A DNA stretch of 64,000 bases, taken from positions 56,347,452 through 56,411,451 of the forward strand of contig NC_063447.1 in the NCBI RefSeq assembly GCF_020379485.1, read 5' to 3'. The translations under genes were made by a program, and so were the position numbers. The stretch comes from Brassica napus. Taxonomy: Eukaryota > Streptophyta > Magnoliopsida > Brassicales > Brassicaceae. Numbering within the stretch: position 1 is the stretch's first letter; each line of letters begins with the position of its first letter. Positions 26,070 through 38,740 of the stretch are shown here, piece after piece. Below the pieces are notes generated by a model that worked only from the letters and a program-made list of their open reading frames with translations, was not told the DNA's origin and made no database searches.

Positions 26070-28373
26070 TTACTCTTCGTTTTCCTTTTCCACTTTGATT
26101 GAGGCTCGACACAACTTTTTAGAAGTTGATATTTTGTCTGGGAGATCAGCATCTTCCTCTTTGCGTTTTGGAAAAGGTGTTTTGCATTCTTCTGATTCAT
26201 TATGGCTTGCAACTTCCAGCATGAGCACCTAATATACAAAATTAAATCCTCATCAAAATTATAATATAAGATAAATACAAATATTACGATGTATGTATAA
26301 TATAGAAAAAAAAACTCACATCACACGAAGACATGGTAGAAGATGATGTGCCAATCATTGAGTTAGGCTCGGATTGGGATTCCACTTGAAGAATTTTATC
26401 TCTAGACCAGACCTCAAGAACTTTAAATGTTTCTGCCCCATTGGTCACATTGTCAGAGCTTACAGAAATGCCAAAACAAAAAGATTTCCAACTAAATCTC
26501 TGATAGGTTCTGGTAGGAGGTCTGGATCTTTAATCTGTGTAGAGGTTACAAAATTAAAATTTGGCGCATATTGTAATCATTTTATTTAAGAGCAAAAACC
26601 AAAATTTACCTCATCATAGGGGCCATCCCACAGATCAACAGCTTCATGTCCAACAATGGTCATACCAACAGTGTTAAGCAGCATCAGCTTACATGTTTCT
26701 ATGTCATCCCTCACAATCAAATGAAGCTTAAATCTATTAGAGTAAACGGATATAAGTTAGAGTGGTCTGAAATATAAAGAAATATGAAATAAACTACTAA
26801 GATCAGAAAAAATGTTCTTACACAGGTACCAACTTCAGTGATGTTAGCTTGGCATTTCCCACAATGCCAGAGTTGTTTGTTATCATTGTTTGACCTTGAA
26901 GGAACAATTTTACCAATTTTAATAGCACGATGTTTGCAACCTTTATGCCCAAAATAGAACCACGACCAATCAGTGTCAATAGCTTCAATTGAATAAATGA
27001 TTTTACAGTTCTCCACCTACAATTATATATGCACCTTTAGATTAAATCTGTTATGACCATGTTATGTTTAGAAAAGTCTACAGAGACTAAATAACTTTCT
27101 AAATAAAAACTCATGATTATGAATATAACCTGATTTGCAACAAAGAGTTCAGAGATCGTCTTGATCTCAAGACCATTCCAGTCCTCTTCTTGTAAAACAA
27201 CCTCCTTCTTACCATTTCTCTTCTCAATAAGAGAAAGAGGGAGTTCGCCTTCCATCAGCCTATACATAAATGTAGACAATACAAATGTCAAAGTAAATAT
27301 TAATATAACCAAATCGCAGAGTTAGGTGATGAAAACTTACTTTTCCTTGAACTTTAATGCCTCTTCCATTGTTGGATCAAGATAAACAATGGACGCATCA
27401 AATGCATTTGTTATTTGCACCTCACCTATAAACATTTAGATATAATTGAGCACATAAAAGATGTACAATATAAGTGAAGCTCTAATATGAATACACGGTA
27501 ATAATAATACCTCTATAGAAACTTATTTTGGCGAATCTGATCAAACAGATCAGTGGTTGTTCACGTTCAACATAAGTCTCCAATTGCTCAGCATATTTTC
27601 CCCACAAACAACATGCAATGTCCTTACCACTAAAAAAACACAGCAATTAGTGCAAGTAAAAGACAACAGCGTACAATTCAAACCAAAACGTACCTTGAGT
27701 CAACCAAACGAAACTGAACTTTCTTCCGGTCTTCTCCTTTCACTTGCACGGTTTGAACTGGTTCAAGGCTTACAATTTTCCCCATGACATCTTTAAGAAA
27801 AAAACATGTTAGTATAAAATTTGAAATTCAAAACCAAAACTGGAATATAGTAGTCAGAAAGATCGACATATAGGCATTACCAATAAGAAAGTGGGTCTTT
27901 AAGGTCCCATCCATGATGTCTTCGTATTTGGCAAGAGATAGAAAGATGTCATCTTCAATTATGTCGGAATTTGTAATGGCAGTTTCATCACTGATCGTCA
28001 TCTTGTATGGATGGATGGTTGGCCGATATTGGCCTGATGCTTGGGAAACGGTAAACGTTGTGAGAACACGCCATTTCCCCAGTGGTAGTGTTCGCTGAAC
28101 ACTTTGAATGTGATTCCTTTTGCACGTAGCATGAATCTTTTCACCCTACAAAATAAGCACAACATAATGTAAGTTGGTGATAGCAAGGAACAGAAAAGAA
28201 ATGATTGATTGTGTTTTGAAACTTACATGTTCATCGGTTAGAACCATTTGAAGAGTCTCTCCACCAAATGAAGTGTTTTGTCGCCAGGAATGTAAAAATT
28301 TCACTTGGGATCGCCATTTAGTCTTATATGGCTTCAAGGTTTTGACAGGGTTGAGGATTACATTGGTCATCAT
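26070..28373 (-). pseudogene. Helitron RPA70-like protein, copy 3
   Basis: Same ten-exon arrangement, offset 8932 bp from copy 2, and the same late 1-base frameshift near 26479-26489. Private substitutions are Leu to Phe in LLHSW (near 28296), Asp to Gly in MEDEL (near 27248) and Lys to Gln in EVKITN (near 27417). These three amino-acid changes make it the most diverged RPA copy, which suggests relaxed selection. Confidence 0.78.
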
Positions 28374-29191
28374 TTTCTTGTAATGGTTTTGATCGCACCG
28401 TGAATAAGGTTCTTTAGCATGCAACTCATGGTATATATAGATATATAGGTGAGATACGGATGAGAATTAAATCATAATTATTAATTAGAAATCTTGATGA
28501 GCAAGTCGGGTAAATAAGGAATATACTTAATGTTAAGAATATTTTTCAAAGATTTGATATGTTTTATTTTTTGATTACGTAGTTAGTTAGATTTTAATGA
28601 TAGGAATATACTTATTGTAATCAATTCAACTTATAATTTCGTGATTATCAAGTAAGTAAGTAATTAAGATTGTCCAAGATTTTAGGAATGTTTGATTTCT
28701 TAACAAATTTGAATTGATATTATCTGATTTATCAATTTAATGATAGGTGGGGATATTTATTCTAAATGTGAAACTTTAAATGTAGGGGATTATTATGTTA
28801 AGTAATTAAGATTGTCAAAGATTTAAGGAACGATTATTCAATTTCTTAACAGATTTGATATAATCCGATTAATTGTTTTAATAATTGGTGGTGATATAAA
28901 TTGGAAAAAAAATAAAAATCACAATTTAAACGAAATGGTTAGTTTTGGTTTTTAGGTTATTAATCAAACTCCGAGAAACCATTTCGTTTAAAGGCATTTT
29001 CGTTTTGATTACAAATGGCAGCCCAAAAAATTGTAGACCATAAACGTAATGGGCTTTTTTAGTCAGATTCACGTGAAATATTTAGATTGATTAGCCAAAT
29101 TGTTTTTAATAAAGCCAGTGGCAAGGATTCGTAATTACTAAGAAACATTAAGGGTTATTTTACATGTGTACTCCACTTTTAATAGGATAGA

Positions 29192-29779
29192 TGATCAATC
29201 AACTTGAAAACGTTTAAAAAGACAACTAATCTTATTTGAACCATAAAATAATACAAGCACCGATGCAGATGCACATGTCAAATTCTAGTTTTAGCTAATG
29301 AACATATCAATTTTGGCCTATCAAAGCGAAAACAACGAGAGTACAGTCACGAGGATTTAACCATTTTGTAACATGTATATATCTTTGTTAAAATGAAAAA
29401 AATCACCAAAGTTTTTTACATTAACTTTCACAATCTTATTTATGTGAAAAATATCTCTAATTGTTTTTTATTATTTGAAAACCGCATATTATAAAGTGGT
29501 TTCGATACTCACCTATCGTAGCTAATTTTCCACAGGAAAAATGTGCATTGATAATTGTTTGTTTTAAACTGATAGATTTTTTTTTTTTTTAAATAATGTT
29601 CACCATATATTCAATTTATGTTTTTCATTTTCATGATACCATTCATACCAAATTGATAGATCAATAAAGATGGTCATTTACATGATGAAAGATAGAGCCT
29701 AAGTATCAAAGAGTGGAAAGAAAAAGAATTTCTACTATCTACCATAGATCTTGTGCTGCAACCTTCTCCCTGCAAGAGC
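29192..29779. other. Right flank of the Helitron array, no gene seen
   Basis: AT-rich, with short homopolymer runs. No ORF, RNA gene or terminal repeat is recognised. It is not related to the 259-bp flank, so this is the original sequence beyond the Helitron 5' end. Confidence 0.6.
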
Positions 29780-30224
29780 TCATGTGTGATTTACTTCAAA
29801 CCACCTTCGTAACAGGCCCTGAAGTCTGTGACATCCAGTGTACTTAAGCAAGGAGATTCTATTACAGACAACCTTATCAATGGCTCGTGACATCGCTTCA
29901 ACTGACACACATGCTCCTCCATGCCGCCTTGAATTTCTCTCTCTCCAAAACAACATATATAGCTGTCTGGAACAACATAGGCGAGAGAATTCTATCCATC
30001 TGACTATAATTCGTGTGCAATAGGCTCCTAACATTGGCATCCCAATCCGGTGTAATGAACCGTCCAAGTAATCCGTCAGCAAGATTTGTCCAGACCGGGT
30101 AGGTGTACGGACAAGCAAAAAACAAGTGATCTTTGCTCTCGTTTCTTTCTCCAATAAATACTTGAAAATTGTAACAAGCATTATTCAAGTTTTGATAATA
30201 ATACATACTAGGTGATTTTCCCAT
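29780..30224 (-). pseudogene. LINE 3' fragment (zinc-binding reverse-transcriptase tail)
   Basis: Two overlapping minus-strand frames together resemble the C-terminal zf-RVT region of plant non-LTR retrotransposons. One frame gives ERNESKDHLFFACPYTYPVW and a following DWDANVRSLL stretch. The other continues LFWRERNSRRHGG to a stop at 29780. A frameshift separates them. There is no reverse-transcriptase core, poly(A) tail or target-site duplication. It is a dead, truncated piece. Confidence 0.65.
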
Positions 30225-32104
30225 ATTCGTGCAAGATATAAATATTTATAAAGTAAATCATTATAATAATTTATTTACATTATAAGAATTTCTTAATATT
30301 TTGTTTTTAATTTTTAATTATTCTGTTATTTATATTGTAATTTTAAATAACATTATGTTATTTTGATAAGACGTATAGTTTTGGATATATAATATCTCGA
30401 CTATTTGATTATTATTTGGATATATTAGATAACATCTACCTTTTTGATTCAACTAAGATATTTTTGTTATACATCTTAAAATTTTGATTAATTTTGTTAT
30501 TTTCATGTAGTTTGATTCTTGTCTTAGATTTGTATATATATTTTTAGTAAGATTGTGTATAATTTAATATATGTTGTTTTCAGAATCAAATAGTAAAAAT
30601 AAACTAAAGTGTTGATCGATTCAAAGTTACATAAATAAATATAACAATGATACTTAATTTAATGATTGTTTAATATATTAATAATATTATTTGAGAATTT
30701 CATATTTATTTAGTAATATTTTGAATCTTTCTATAATTTATATGTGTAAAACTATTACTATAAATAAAAATATATTAGTTTTATTTAATGTTTGACTTTG
30801 TATAAAAAAAATTGGATTCGTCTAGTACTCATTTGTGGGTATTGTGATACATATATTCCATTAAATTCAAGTATAACTATTTCTAATATAATTCAACCAA
30901 ATCATATTTATTGTATTCATTGCATTAGTTTGGTTTTCAACTTAGATGTGTATATATATTTATGAAGTGGCTAGTTGTAAATAGCCCCATGACTATGTTA
31001 ATTTTATAGAACTTAGTAATTTGGTATATGTTAAATTCCAAAAAAAAATAAAAAATAAAGTGATGATAGGTACAAAATTGCATAAAAATATAACCGATAC
31101 ATTCTAAGAGGAAGATTAAATCTTTACTTTAATATCAAGATTATTTACTTTCCTTTTTATGAAATCAAATTATATATAAAAAATATTTTCATTTTAAGTT
31201 TTATAAATATTTTCTTTATCATATATGTTATTTGAAAAATATAAAAGGGAATATAAAAAGAAAGATTAAATTAAATTTTATTCATTAAAGATATCTTAGT
31301 TTATGTTATTTAAATTGTTTTGTAATACTTTTAGAATAGATTGATTTAAATAAAATGTTTAATACTTTTAAAATATATATTATGTTGTTTAAGATTATTT
31401 TTTAAAAGGGAAGATTATTTCTTTACTTTAAAATCAAGATTATTTTGTGAACTTTCCTTATTATGAATTACACTATATAAAAAATATATTTTCGTTTTTT
31501 TTTTCTTTATTATATAGGTTATTTGAAAAAATGAAACCTTAATAAAAAAAGTAAAAAATAAATAAAATAAATATTTAATAATGATAATTAGGTATATTTG
31601 ATTCATTAAAGGTATCATCGTACTCAACCACTGTAAGAGTTAACGTGAGTGCGATACATAGGAAACTGACTTCTCAAATAATATTATAGAGATTGTTTTT
31701 ATCCTTTTTACTCTTTAGAGAACTTAGAATAGTTGAAACAGAGAGAAAAATATTGGATAAGTTTGTAAAATTATATGCAAACAACATACTGCACATTATG
31801 GTTTAACACTAAATATGATCCATACCATATTGTACAATTAAATATTTTTGTTCCATGAGTCTGAAGAGACAGGAAGAATCAGAAACCAATTGATTGTTGT
31901 TTACAACTCTTTACTTAATGGATGAACTTGGATTGAGATAAAAGCTTTTCTCTAATCGTGGAAGAACTAGATGATTCATAGCTATAATATCTTTAGTGGT
32001 TTCTAGCTTAATGGAGTTTTATAAATTTTGGTTACATATAAATATATTATGTGCAAAGACCTTGTTATTATGTATAATATGTTAATATTAATATGATATT
32101 ATCA
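30225..32104. other. AT-rich intergenic DNA
   Basis: About 1.9 kb of very AT-rich sequence with no gene, RNA or element end that I can identify. Short stretches repeat imperfectly: the phrase around 31090-31160 (aagattaaatctttactttaa) recurs near 31407-31440. Probably decayed transposon sequence. Confidence 0.5.
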
Positions 32105-33213
32105 GAGGTCTGGCTATTAGTCGGAATGGTAGGCAAAATTCTTATGGGTCGTCATACTCAGAGTTCGGGAAATACACTGTCAAATCAGGGTATAGGATTG
32201 AATCCTTATTTCCGGATAAGGCGCAGAAGATAGTCCCTTATGGCCCAAATATTAAACATCTGCTGGCTTTTTCATGGAAACTAAAATGCTCTCCGAAACT
32301 GAAACATTTTGTTTGGCAAGTTATTACCGGTACTATACCGGTTACAAAAAAAATTAAGGGCACGTGGTATCAATTGTGATATTCGATGCAGTATTTGTGG
32401 TGCAGAGGAAGAGACAATTAATCATGTGCTGTTTGAATACCCTCCGCTTTGCAGACTTGGGCTTTGTCAAAAATTCCTTCTTCCCCAGGTGTTTTCCCGA
32501 CCTCCTCGGTCTTTACTAATATGGACTATCTGTTTTGGAGATTGCCAGAAGAGTATGACTTTAGTAATTTTCCATGGATATTGTGGTACATTTGGAAAAA
32601 TAGGAACAAAAAGGTTTTCAATAACAAAGATGGGAATCCATAGGAAATTTTGAGAATCGCTGAAGAAGAAAGTGAGGTATGGACAGAAGCTCAGCTCACA
32701 ATTCCAGTCCGGCAACATATGGTTCCACAGACCTTCGACTGGCAATCATCGGGGCATTTGAAAGTCTGCTTTATAGATGGTGCACGGAAGGAAACTGATA
32801 AGTTCTCGGGACAGGGCTGGTTCTGTAGAGGTGTGGTTACAGAAGAGAAGATGATGGGGCCAATAAATCTCTGAAGAAGCTTATCAGCTTTACATGCAGA
32901 ATGTAAAGCTTTGATATGGGCTATGGAGTGCATGAAGATCTTTGATTATCAAAACATAGTTTTTGCAACAGACTGTTCTCAATTGGTGAAGATAGTGTCC
33001 TCACCTGATGAATGACCAGCTTTTGCTACACACTTGGAGAAGTTTCGACGCAGTAAGACTTTCTTTCCTTCCTTCAAGATTCAACATATACGAAGAGAAA
33101 CTAATCAAGTGGCGGAGCTTGCAAGAGGTGCTAGGAGTTCCCCTTCAGCTGTTTTTTATATTGATTCCATCCCACCGGTTTGGCTAACTGAACCGGTAGA
33201 AACTTTTTCATAG
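32105..33213 (+). pseudogene. LINE 3' fragment: zf-RVT and RNase H domains
   Basis: The frames jump but read in order. First is a VKSGYR motif and KLKHFVWQ (to about 32320), then the zinc-binding domain CSICGAEEETINHVLFE and a WYIWKNRNKKVF segment (to 32640). Next is an RNase H (RVT_3) domain with FIDGARKETDK...GQGWFCRG (about 32765-32840), LHAECKALIWAM (about 32889-32930) and ATDCSQLV, and finally PPVWLTEPVETFS with a stop at 33211-33213. Several shifts and in-frame stops (near 32340, 32871 and 33012) show it is inactive. It is the 3' end of a plant L1-type element; the reverse transcriptase is missing. Confidence 0.75.
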
Positions 33214-33805
33214 TTTGGCTTTATTGTTGCCAAACAAAAATGATATATATAGATATATTATCATAAACCAATATGTATTCCTCGTATTTCATATATAAAT
33301 CTACATAAAATTTATAATTTATACAAACATATAACTCTAAATATTATACATATCTATGATACGAACCGTATAATTTATATAAGCTTTTATATAACCTATA
33401 AATTATATTACGTGTGGAACATTCACTTAATAAACTGTATATTTAATTAGTAATGTTTGATAAAGTGTTTTACTGATATTTTGTTTAAATAAATATATAA
33501 TTCTCAAAATAGAAATATCTTTGAGAATATAAAATTTAATTTCACGCTTAAAACATGCATCCTTTTATTTACTTATAGGAAAACGAACGAGTCTAAAGCT
33601 TTCATATATTATATGAGAAAGGAATTTAGAATTTTTCTAAATTTGATTCACTTAAATCGGAACATAATAATATAAGTAGCTATAATTAGATATTTTTATT
33701 ATATATATGTGTAAGAATACTTCTTCTTCTTTTGTAAAAAAATAGAATACTTCATATATTTCCTAAATATTTTAACTCACTATCAATTCATTTCTGTTAT
33801 TGAAG
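33214..33805. other. AT-rich upstream region of the defensin-like gene
   Basis: No coding sequence is seen. It contains several TATATATA-like tracts; those around 33700-33710 are within 110 bp of the defensin-like ATG and could include its core promoter. No other signal is assigned. Confidence 0.4.
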
Positions 33806-34830
33806 ATGAGGAAATCCCTTCAACTTTTGTTCACCTTCTTAACTATCTTCATCGTTCTTTCACTAGGTTTGTATTTGCATCCTAATATATTGCATCTAGT
33901 AATTTTATAATAATTCGATTATAATACTTAGATCCCTTAAATTTTATTTATAATAATTTTAGACCCCATATATTAAATTTTGTTTTACTATATAAAATTT
34001 AGCATTAAATTATCTTTAATGTAAAATTCATAAGTATCTAGCAGACTAAAAAATATAGAAAACCGAGTCAAACATTTTTGTGTTAAACTTAAAAGGATCA
34101 CCCCTCAAGTATTTTAAGAGCTTTACCTATTTTAGTCCATTATTTTAAATGTATTCTCTTCATACATGAAGAAGAACTACTATGATAAAACAATTCTTGA
34201 TATTTTCATTGTTTTATAATGTATTTCTTTAAATTTTGTCATGCACATACAAATATGTTAACCAGAATATTTTATAATATGGATGAGCTATAGTTCTTAT
34301 GTAAATTTATGCGATAATTCGAATCACATTTTTATACATTTTATTGTTAATATGTTATGATTTTGAAATACATACAGTAATTGTGCTTAAAATAGAAAAT
34401 GTTTTATATTAGTATGCACAGTGTACTTCAAAATATTTCTTAACAAAATAAAATTAATATTTTGATCAAATTATATTTTCATTTTTAGTTACTAATAAAA
34501 TCTGTCTCTTTTTAATTATAATGCTTTAAAAAAATTTAATAAGCAGTTTTTTGAAAAATAAATTTGATATTTCAGAAAAAAGAATATATATATATAGTTT
34601 TTTCCCTTATAAAATTTGATATTTTGTGTTTTATAGGAATGATGGCAGATGCGCAAAAAAATGAAGCAAAAGAATGTCCTTATAAACTCCCAATTGACAA
34701 AACCAAGCGTTGTGGTCCACTAAACTGTCTGAATCTGTGTAAGAAGAAATATGGACCTACCGGTAGTGGCAGTTGTTCAGAGGAAAAAGGATTTTGTAAC
34801 TGCACAGCTCATTGTAAGGGTTCTCGTTAA
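33806..34830 (+). CDS. Defensin-like secreted cysteine-rich protein (DEFL)
   Basis: Two exons, 33806-33866 and 34637-34830, joined in phase 1 (CTA G|GA), give 84 residues. Exon 1 encodes a hydrophobic signal peptide (MRKSLQLLFTFLTIFIVLSL), and the intron falls at its end, as usual in plant DEFL genes. The mature part has eight cysteines in a C-x12-C-x4-C-x3-C...C-x6-C-x1-C-x3-C pattern, which fits four disulfides in a cysteine-stabilised alpha-beta fold. Plant DEFLs act outside the cell in antifungal defence or in pollen-pistil signalling; the sequence does not show which. The frame and splice sites are intact despite transposons on both sides. The exact subfamily is not recognised. Confidence 0.85.
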
Positions 34831-35459
34831 GTGTTGTGAATATAATACGCAACCAAAATTCTATATTACTTTTTAACAATAAAGTCAAAACACTTATAGT
34901 GTCATGAGAATAAAGTATTAATATATTTGTATTAGATCTGTAGATTTATTTATAATAAATAATAATACGAATGTTAAATAAATACAATTCTTAACTTTTT
35001 ATGAAATAAATGATCACGATATTGTTACACATAGAAAAAAATTTATATAAGATCATAAAGGCTTAATACGAGTTAAAAAAAGTTAACAATTAAACTAATA
35101 TTTAAACGTGAGATCATAAACTAACATGTATGTTTTGTATACATTGTAAAATTAATAAAAAAATACTAGAGTCGATTATTTAAAACTAGTAAGAGAATTA
35201 AATTATTAATTATGTTTTTAGATATAGACAAAATTAGACAATTTTACATTTAGTGGCTGCTAGCGAGCAAGTAAGGGTACTAGTTGAGCTATCCGCATTC
35301 CTAATTAATAATTAACAGCCCGATTTTACCTATTAAGACGTTCATGGGTGAAGTCACTCTACTATAACGACAGAGACTGTATAATTGCTGTTAGAACACT
35401 TCGTTAAGGATGTTGAAAATCGAAGATTGGTTATGTGCTAGGTAGGTCATGGTGATACG
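34831..35459. other. Intergenic; last 75 bp are a duplicated segment
   Basis: Mostly AT-rich with no gene. About 35385-35459 matches 48587-48650 closely (GAACACTTC, then AAGGATGTTGAAAAT). The second copy lacks the hAT element that follows here, so it serves as an unoccupied site. Confidence 0.5.
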
Positions 35460-36519
35460 TAGAGATGACAATCATGGATCTGGATCGCGGGCCTAGCCCG
35501 TAAAGGACTGTCGCGGTACGGTATTGGGATGAGGTTTTCTAGGCCCGCAAATTTGTGGGCCTTGTGGGACGGGTCTTTGCGGGACTGGGTCTTTTGCGGG
35601 ATGGGCCGAAACGGGTCATGCGGGATTTCATGGACCCGTTTTTTTTCTTCATTTCTTATTTTACCTGAAAAAAACGAGAAAAAGAGTGAGAAGAAAGCGA
35701 TTCTTGTGACTTTTCTCCTAGAAAACATAAGAAGTTCCGGCGATGATGCATGATTCGAGCTCCGATGATGATATGATTCGAGCTCCGGCGATGACGACTC
35801 CAGCTCCGGCGATGACGACTCCAGCTCCAGCGATGACGATTCGAGCTCTAGTGGTGTTTTGATTTGGTTTTCTCTTTTTATTACACACAACTATGAATTG
35901 CTTTATTACAATGTGATATTTCTTGTTTAAGTTGATTGTTTTTGTTTTCAGTACTGTGAATTGGTGTTTTTCTTAAATTAAATTTGGTTACAATGGTGTT
36001 GCTTAGGAGAAAGTTAGTTGTATATCACGTCACTTGTATAATTTGGCAAAGTGATTCACGATTTTTTTTGCAATCCAAATAATTAAAAAGAGAGATGGTT
36101 TGATGAAGACATACAACACTTGAGCCAAATTATTACAAAGACAACAACTCAATCAGATTCAAACTCAACAAAAGCTTATGCTGATAACAAAAGAAGGCTT
36201 TTAACTCAAGAACGCAAGAACAAACGGAGCTTTGTGGCATTGATTTTGGTAATGCTTTAGTGAAGCTTAATGAGCTCTCTTCAACTCTCTTACACAACTC
36301 TTCTACTTGAACATTCATGAAAGAAACTGTAGTAGGCGGTTTGATAAAGAGGCGTCGGACGGCCCACGAAGGCTTATGTATTATGCGGTACGGATTTGGG
36401 CTGGTATTTTGAAGACCGCAGCCCGCGCGGGACAGACCCGCTGTAACCCGCTCGACGACTAGCCCGCCGCGGTACGGGACGGAACAGAACGGGATGGGTA
36501 AACTTGTTTGACATCTCTA
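35460..36519. mobile_element. hAT-type non-autonomous element, 1060 bp
   Basis: Ends are TAGAGATGACAA (left) and, reverse complemented, TAGAGATGTCAAAC (right). The first few bases fit the Ac-like hAT consensus. The flanking 8-mers GTGATACG (35452-35459) and GTGATATG (36520-36527) are a near-perfect duplication. Both outer 250 bp are rich in CGGG and GGGCC blocks. A tandem GAGCTCCGGCGATGACGACT-type repeat lies at about 35750-35850. No transposase is encoded; the 147-codon minus-strand frame at 35447-35890 is a by-product of the repeat. Confidence 0.75.
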
Positions 36520-36639
36520 GTGATATGCTACATTGGATAAACGAGTGTTTTGTTGATAGATGTGGGATGTGTAGTAGCTGTTGTCACATTAAGAGAATCC
36601 TATGACAGGAATTGTCCTAAAATAGTCATAGTGTTGATC

Positions 36640-37243
36640 ATTCTTGTTATTTCTACAATATTATATGAGAAGCCTGTTTTCTAATTGTCTCTCCCACGTC
36701 AAATTTATTCAATTTTTAAAAAATATATTTAACTTAATTCAGATAAAAATTGATAATGAAATTAATAAAATTAATCCAACTTTTATCTATTTAGAACTCA
36801 AAACAATTATTGCTCAACTAGAAAGAATAACTATAACCCCAAAATAACCCAAAGTAATTAAGTAAATCAGTCAGAATTTTATGCATAAAATAGCATGTCT
36901 ACCTAAAAAAAATATATTATTATTTAAATATTTTCCATATAAAATTAATATAATTGTAAAATAAATTCAAATTTATAAATACATAAAAGTAAAATATTAA
37001 CTAATCATTACTATTAAGTTGTTTTACAAATATTTAATCCGTGCATGAGTACAAAAAAATATATGAATTGATTTAACGAAAGCCTCTTAATTGCATGTGA
37101 GGGTTATTCTTGTTGACTTGGTTGCCCTTTTAGGAATGATTGTTATACAAAAGAATGATTTTCCTTTTAGTATATATGTAAAAGACAAAAAAAATATAAA
37201 CAATGTATTTATATTCGTAGTATTTTAATAAAATTAATTAAAA
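36640..37243. repeat. Dispersed segment, copy B
   Basis: Homologous to 108-1283 but without the hAT MITE. The right 150 bp resemble F-box upstream regions. No gene is present; the 67-codon frame at 36644-36847 is AT-rich noise. Confidence 0.6.
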
Positions 37244-38319
37244 CTAAACCATGATCCGCGCAACCAAGCGGATGATTATTTTCATTTTTATAAAATTAGT
37301 GGTATACAATTTTAATTTACCATATTATTAACTGTTTAATATGACATTTTCTAACTCAAAATTTTTATAGTTTGTATGACTTTAATTTATTGTTTCAAAT
37401 TGTCAGTAATATCTCTCGTACTAAAACATGAACACTAATTAAAACATTAACCTTCTGTGATTAAAGGTATACATGTATTTTAAGTTTTGACCACACATAT
37501 ATGTTAATTGAACTATTTGTGTGATTTTAAATCTTTGACTCAGTAACCTATACTGAGTCTAATTTATAAAGTCCGCTTCATTTAAATTGTTAAACTGAAA
37601 ATTATAGTGCGTGTTTGTCATTTTCCGCTTAAACCTGCAATATTTCTTCATTATTTCTGTTATATTCAAGTTTCTTATGTTGTCTATGGGTGATTTAGAT
37701 TTTTACACTATGTTTAATAACAGAAACCGAATGCATTTTCAAAATAAAATTTGTATACCAGTTGTTCATACCAAACATATTTTCAACCATGTGGTAAAAA
37801 ATTTTAAATTGACAAATCTTATCTTTTAGATATCAGAGATTTAATTGAAAAATCTTATATTAAATAATTTAAATTAATACCTCAAATATTATACATAATT
37901 TTGCGAGTTTAATTATAATAAAAAAATTAATAGATAGTGAAAAGGTTTGTTTTAGGGAAATTGAAATATAATTTATAGTTTAAATAAATACGAAATTAAT
38001 TAAATATTTAAAAGGTTTTTAATGAAACAATGAAATATACAGTTATATTTTAATTAAATACGAAATTAATTAAATATTTAAAAAATTTTGTGTGAAAAAT
38101 GAATATACATTTATATTTTAAATAAAAAGATATGAAAAGATTTTATTCATATGCAATTTTAGATAAAATGGGAATATCTATTTGATTTGCTTGTTTTAGA
38201 AAATTCAAATAATTCAAATATCTTTATACAAAAATTCATTTAAACAACTTTCTAAGAAGTGGTCCAAATAAAATAATCACACATAAAATAAATCATGACT
38301 TCAGTTTTAATAATATTGA
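37244..38319 (-). mobile_element. Small non-autonomous Helitron, copy B
   Basis: Homologous to 1284-2401. On the minus strand it starts TCAATATTATTAAAACTGA at 38319 and ends CTAA at 37244, preceded by a GCG-containing hairpin (ATCCGC/GCGGAT). CTAA is an allowed form of the Helitron CTRR end. No protein is encoded. Another Helitron 3' end begins at the very next base. Confidence 0.55.
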
Positions 38320-38400
38320 CTAGATTTTGAACCGCGCTTGCGCGGGTTTGTTTTTCACTTTTGATCCAAAATTGATTTAAAACTTCCATTATTTTCGTTT
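38320..38400 (-). mobile_element. Helitron 3' end, remainder not delimited
   Basis: CTAG at 38320, then an inverted CCGCGC/GCGCGG hairpin (about 38332-38346), is a Helitron 3' end in minus orientation. It was inserted directly at the 5' end of the neighbouring small Helitron. I could not find its 5' TC end before 41000, so the element may be truncated or degenerate. Confidence 0.5.
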
Positions 38401-38740
38401 TGAATTAAGTTTTTATGTTTTATCCTTTTTTTCTTCAGAGTGTGGTATTTTTTTTGTAATATATTTAAAGACTGTATGTAATTTGATAGTGTAATATTTT
38501 ATATTGAAAAACAATGTGCTCTTATTATTGAAATGTAGTAACTATATGAATTGTCGATTCTAAATTGAAAATAAGTTTCTCTTGTCATATATTTGTATCA
38601 TAGTTTTAACAATAAATTTACACTATTTTTTATCTCTATTTGATTTAGAAGCAACTTTTAGGTTTTGACCCATTTTTTTTTCAAATCGTTTCTATCTTTA
38701 TTTTATTAGCAAACAAATATTTCAAAATTTATTTTACTAT

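Larger units (their letters stand above)
20519..29191 (-). mobile_element. Large Helitron, copy 3 (8673 bp)
   Basis: CTAG at 20519 and the 5' TC end at 29191, followed by host T and unrelated sequence (GATCAATCAACTTG). It shares the copy 2 diagnostic changes. Private changes are a 4-bp deletion near 25551, Asp to Gly in the RPA gene near 27248, and Lys to Gln near 27417. The captured-fragment candidate lies at 21141. Confidence 0.92.

Noticed and set aside
2387..29191. Array as a pure assembly duplication
   Set aside because: The copies differ by consistent substitutions, indels and a stop codon with a shared and private pattern, so they are real copies of different age; copy number itself still needs long reads.
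35740..35860. CRISPR-like array
   Set aside because: The repeats are adjacent and degenerate with no unique spacers, in a plant hAT element.
35447..35890. 147-codon minus-strand ORF with ELESSS repeats
   Set aside because: It lies inside the hAT element and arises from a short tandem repeat.
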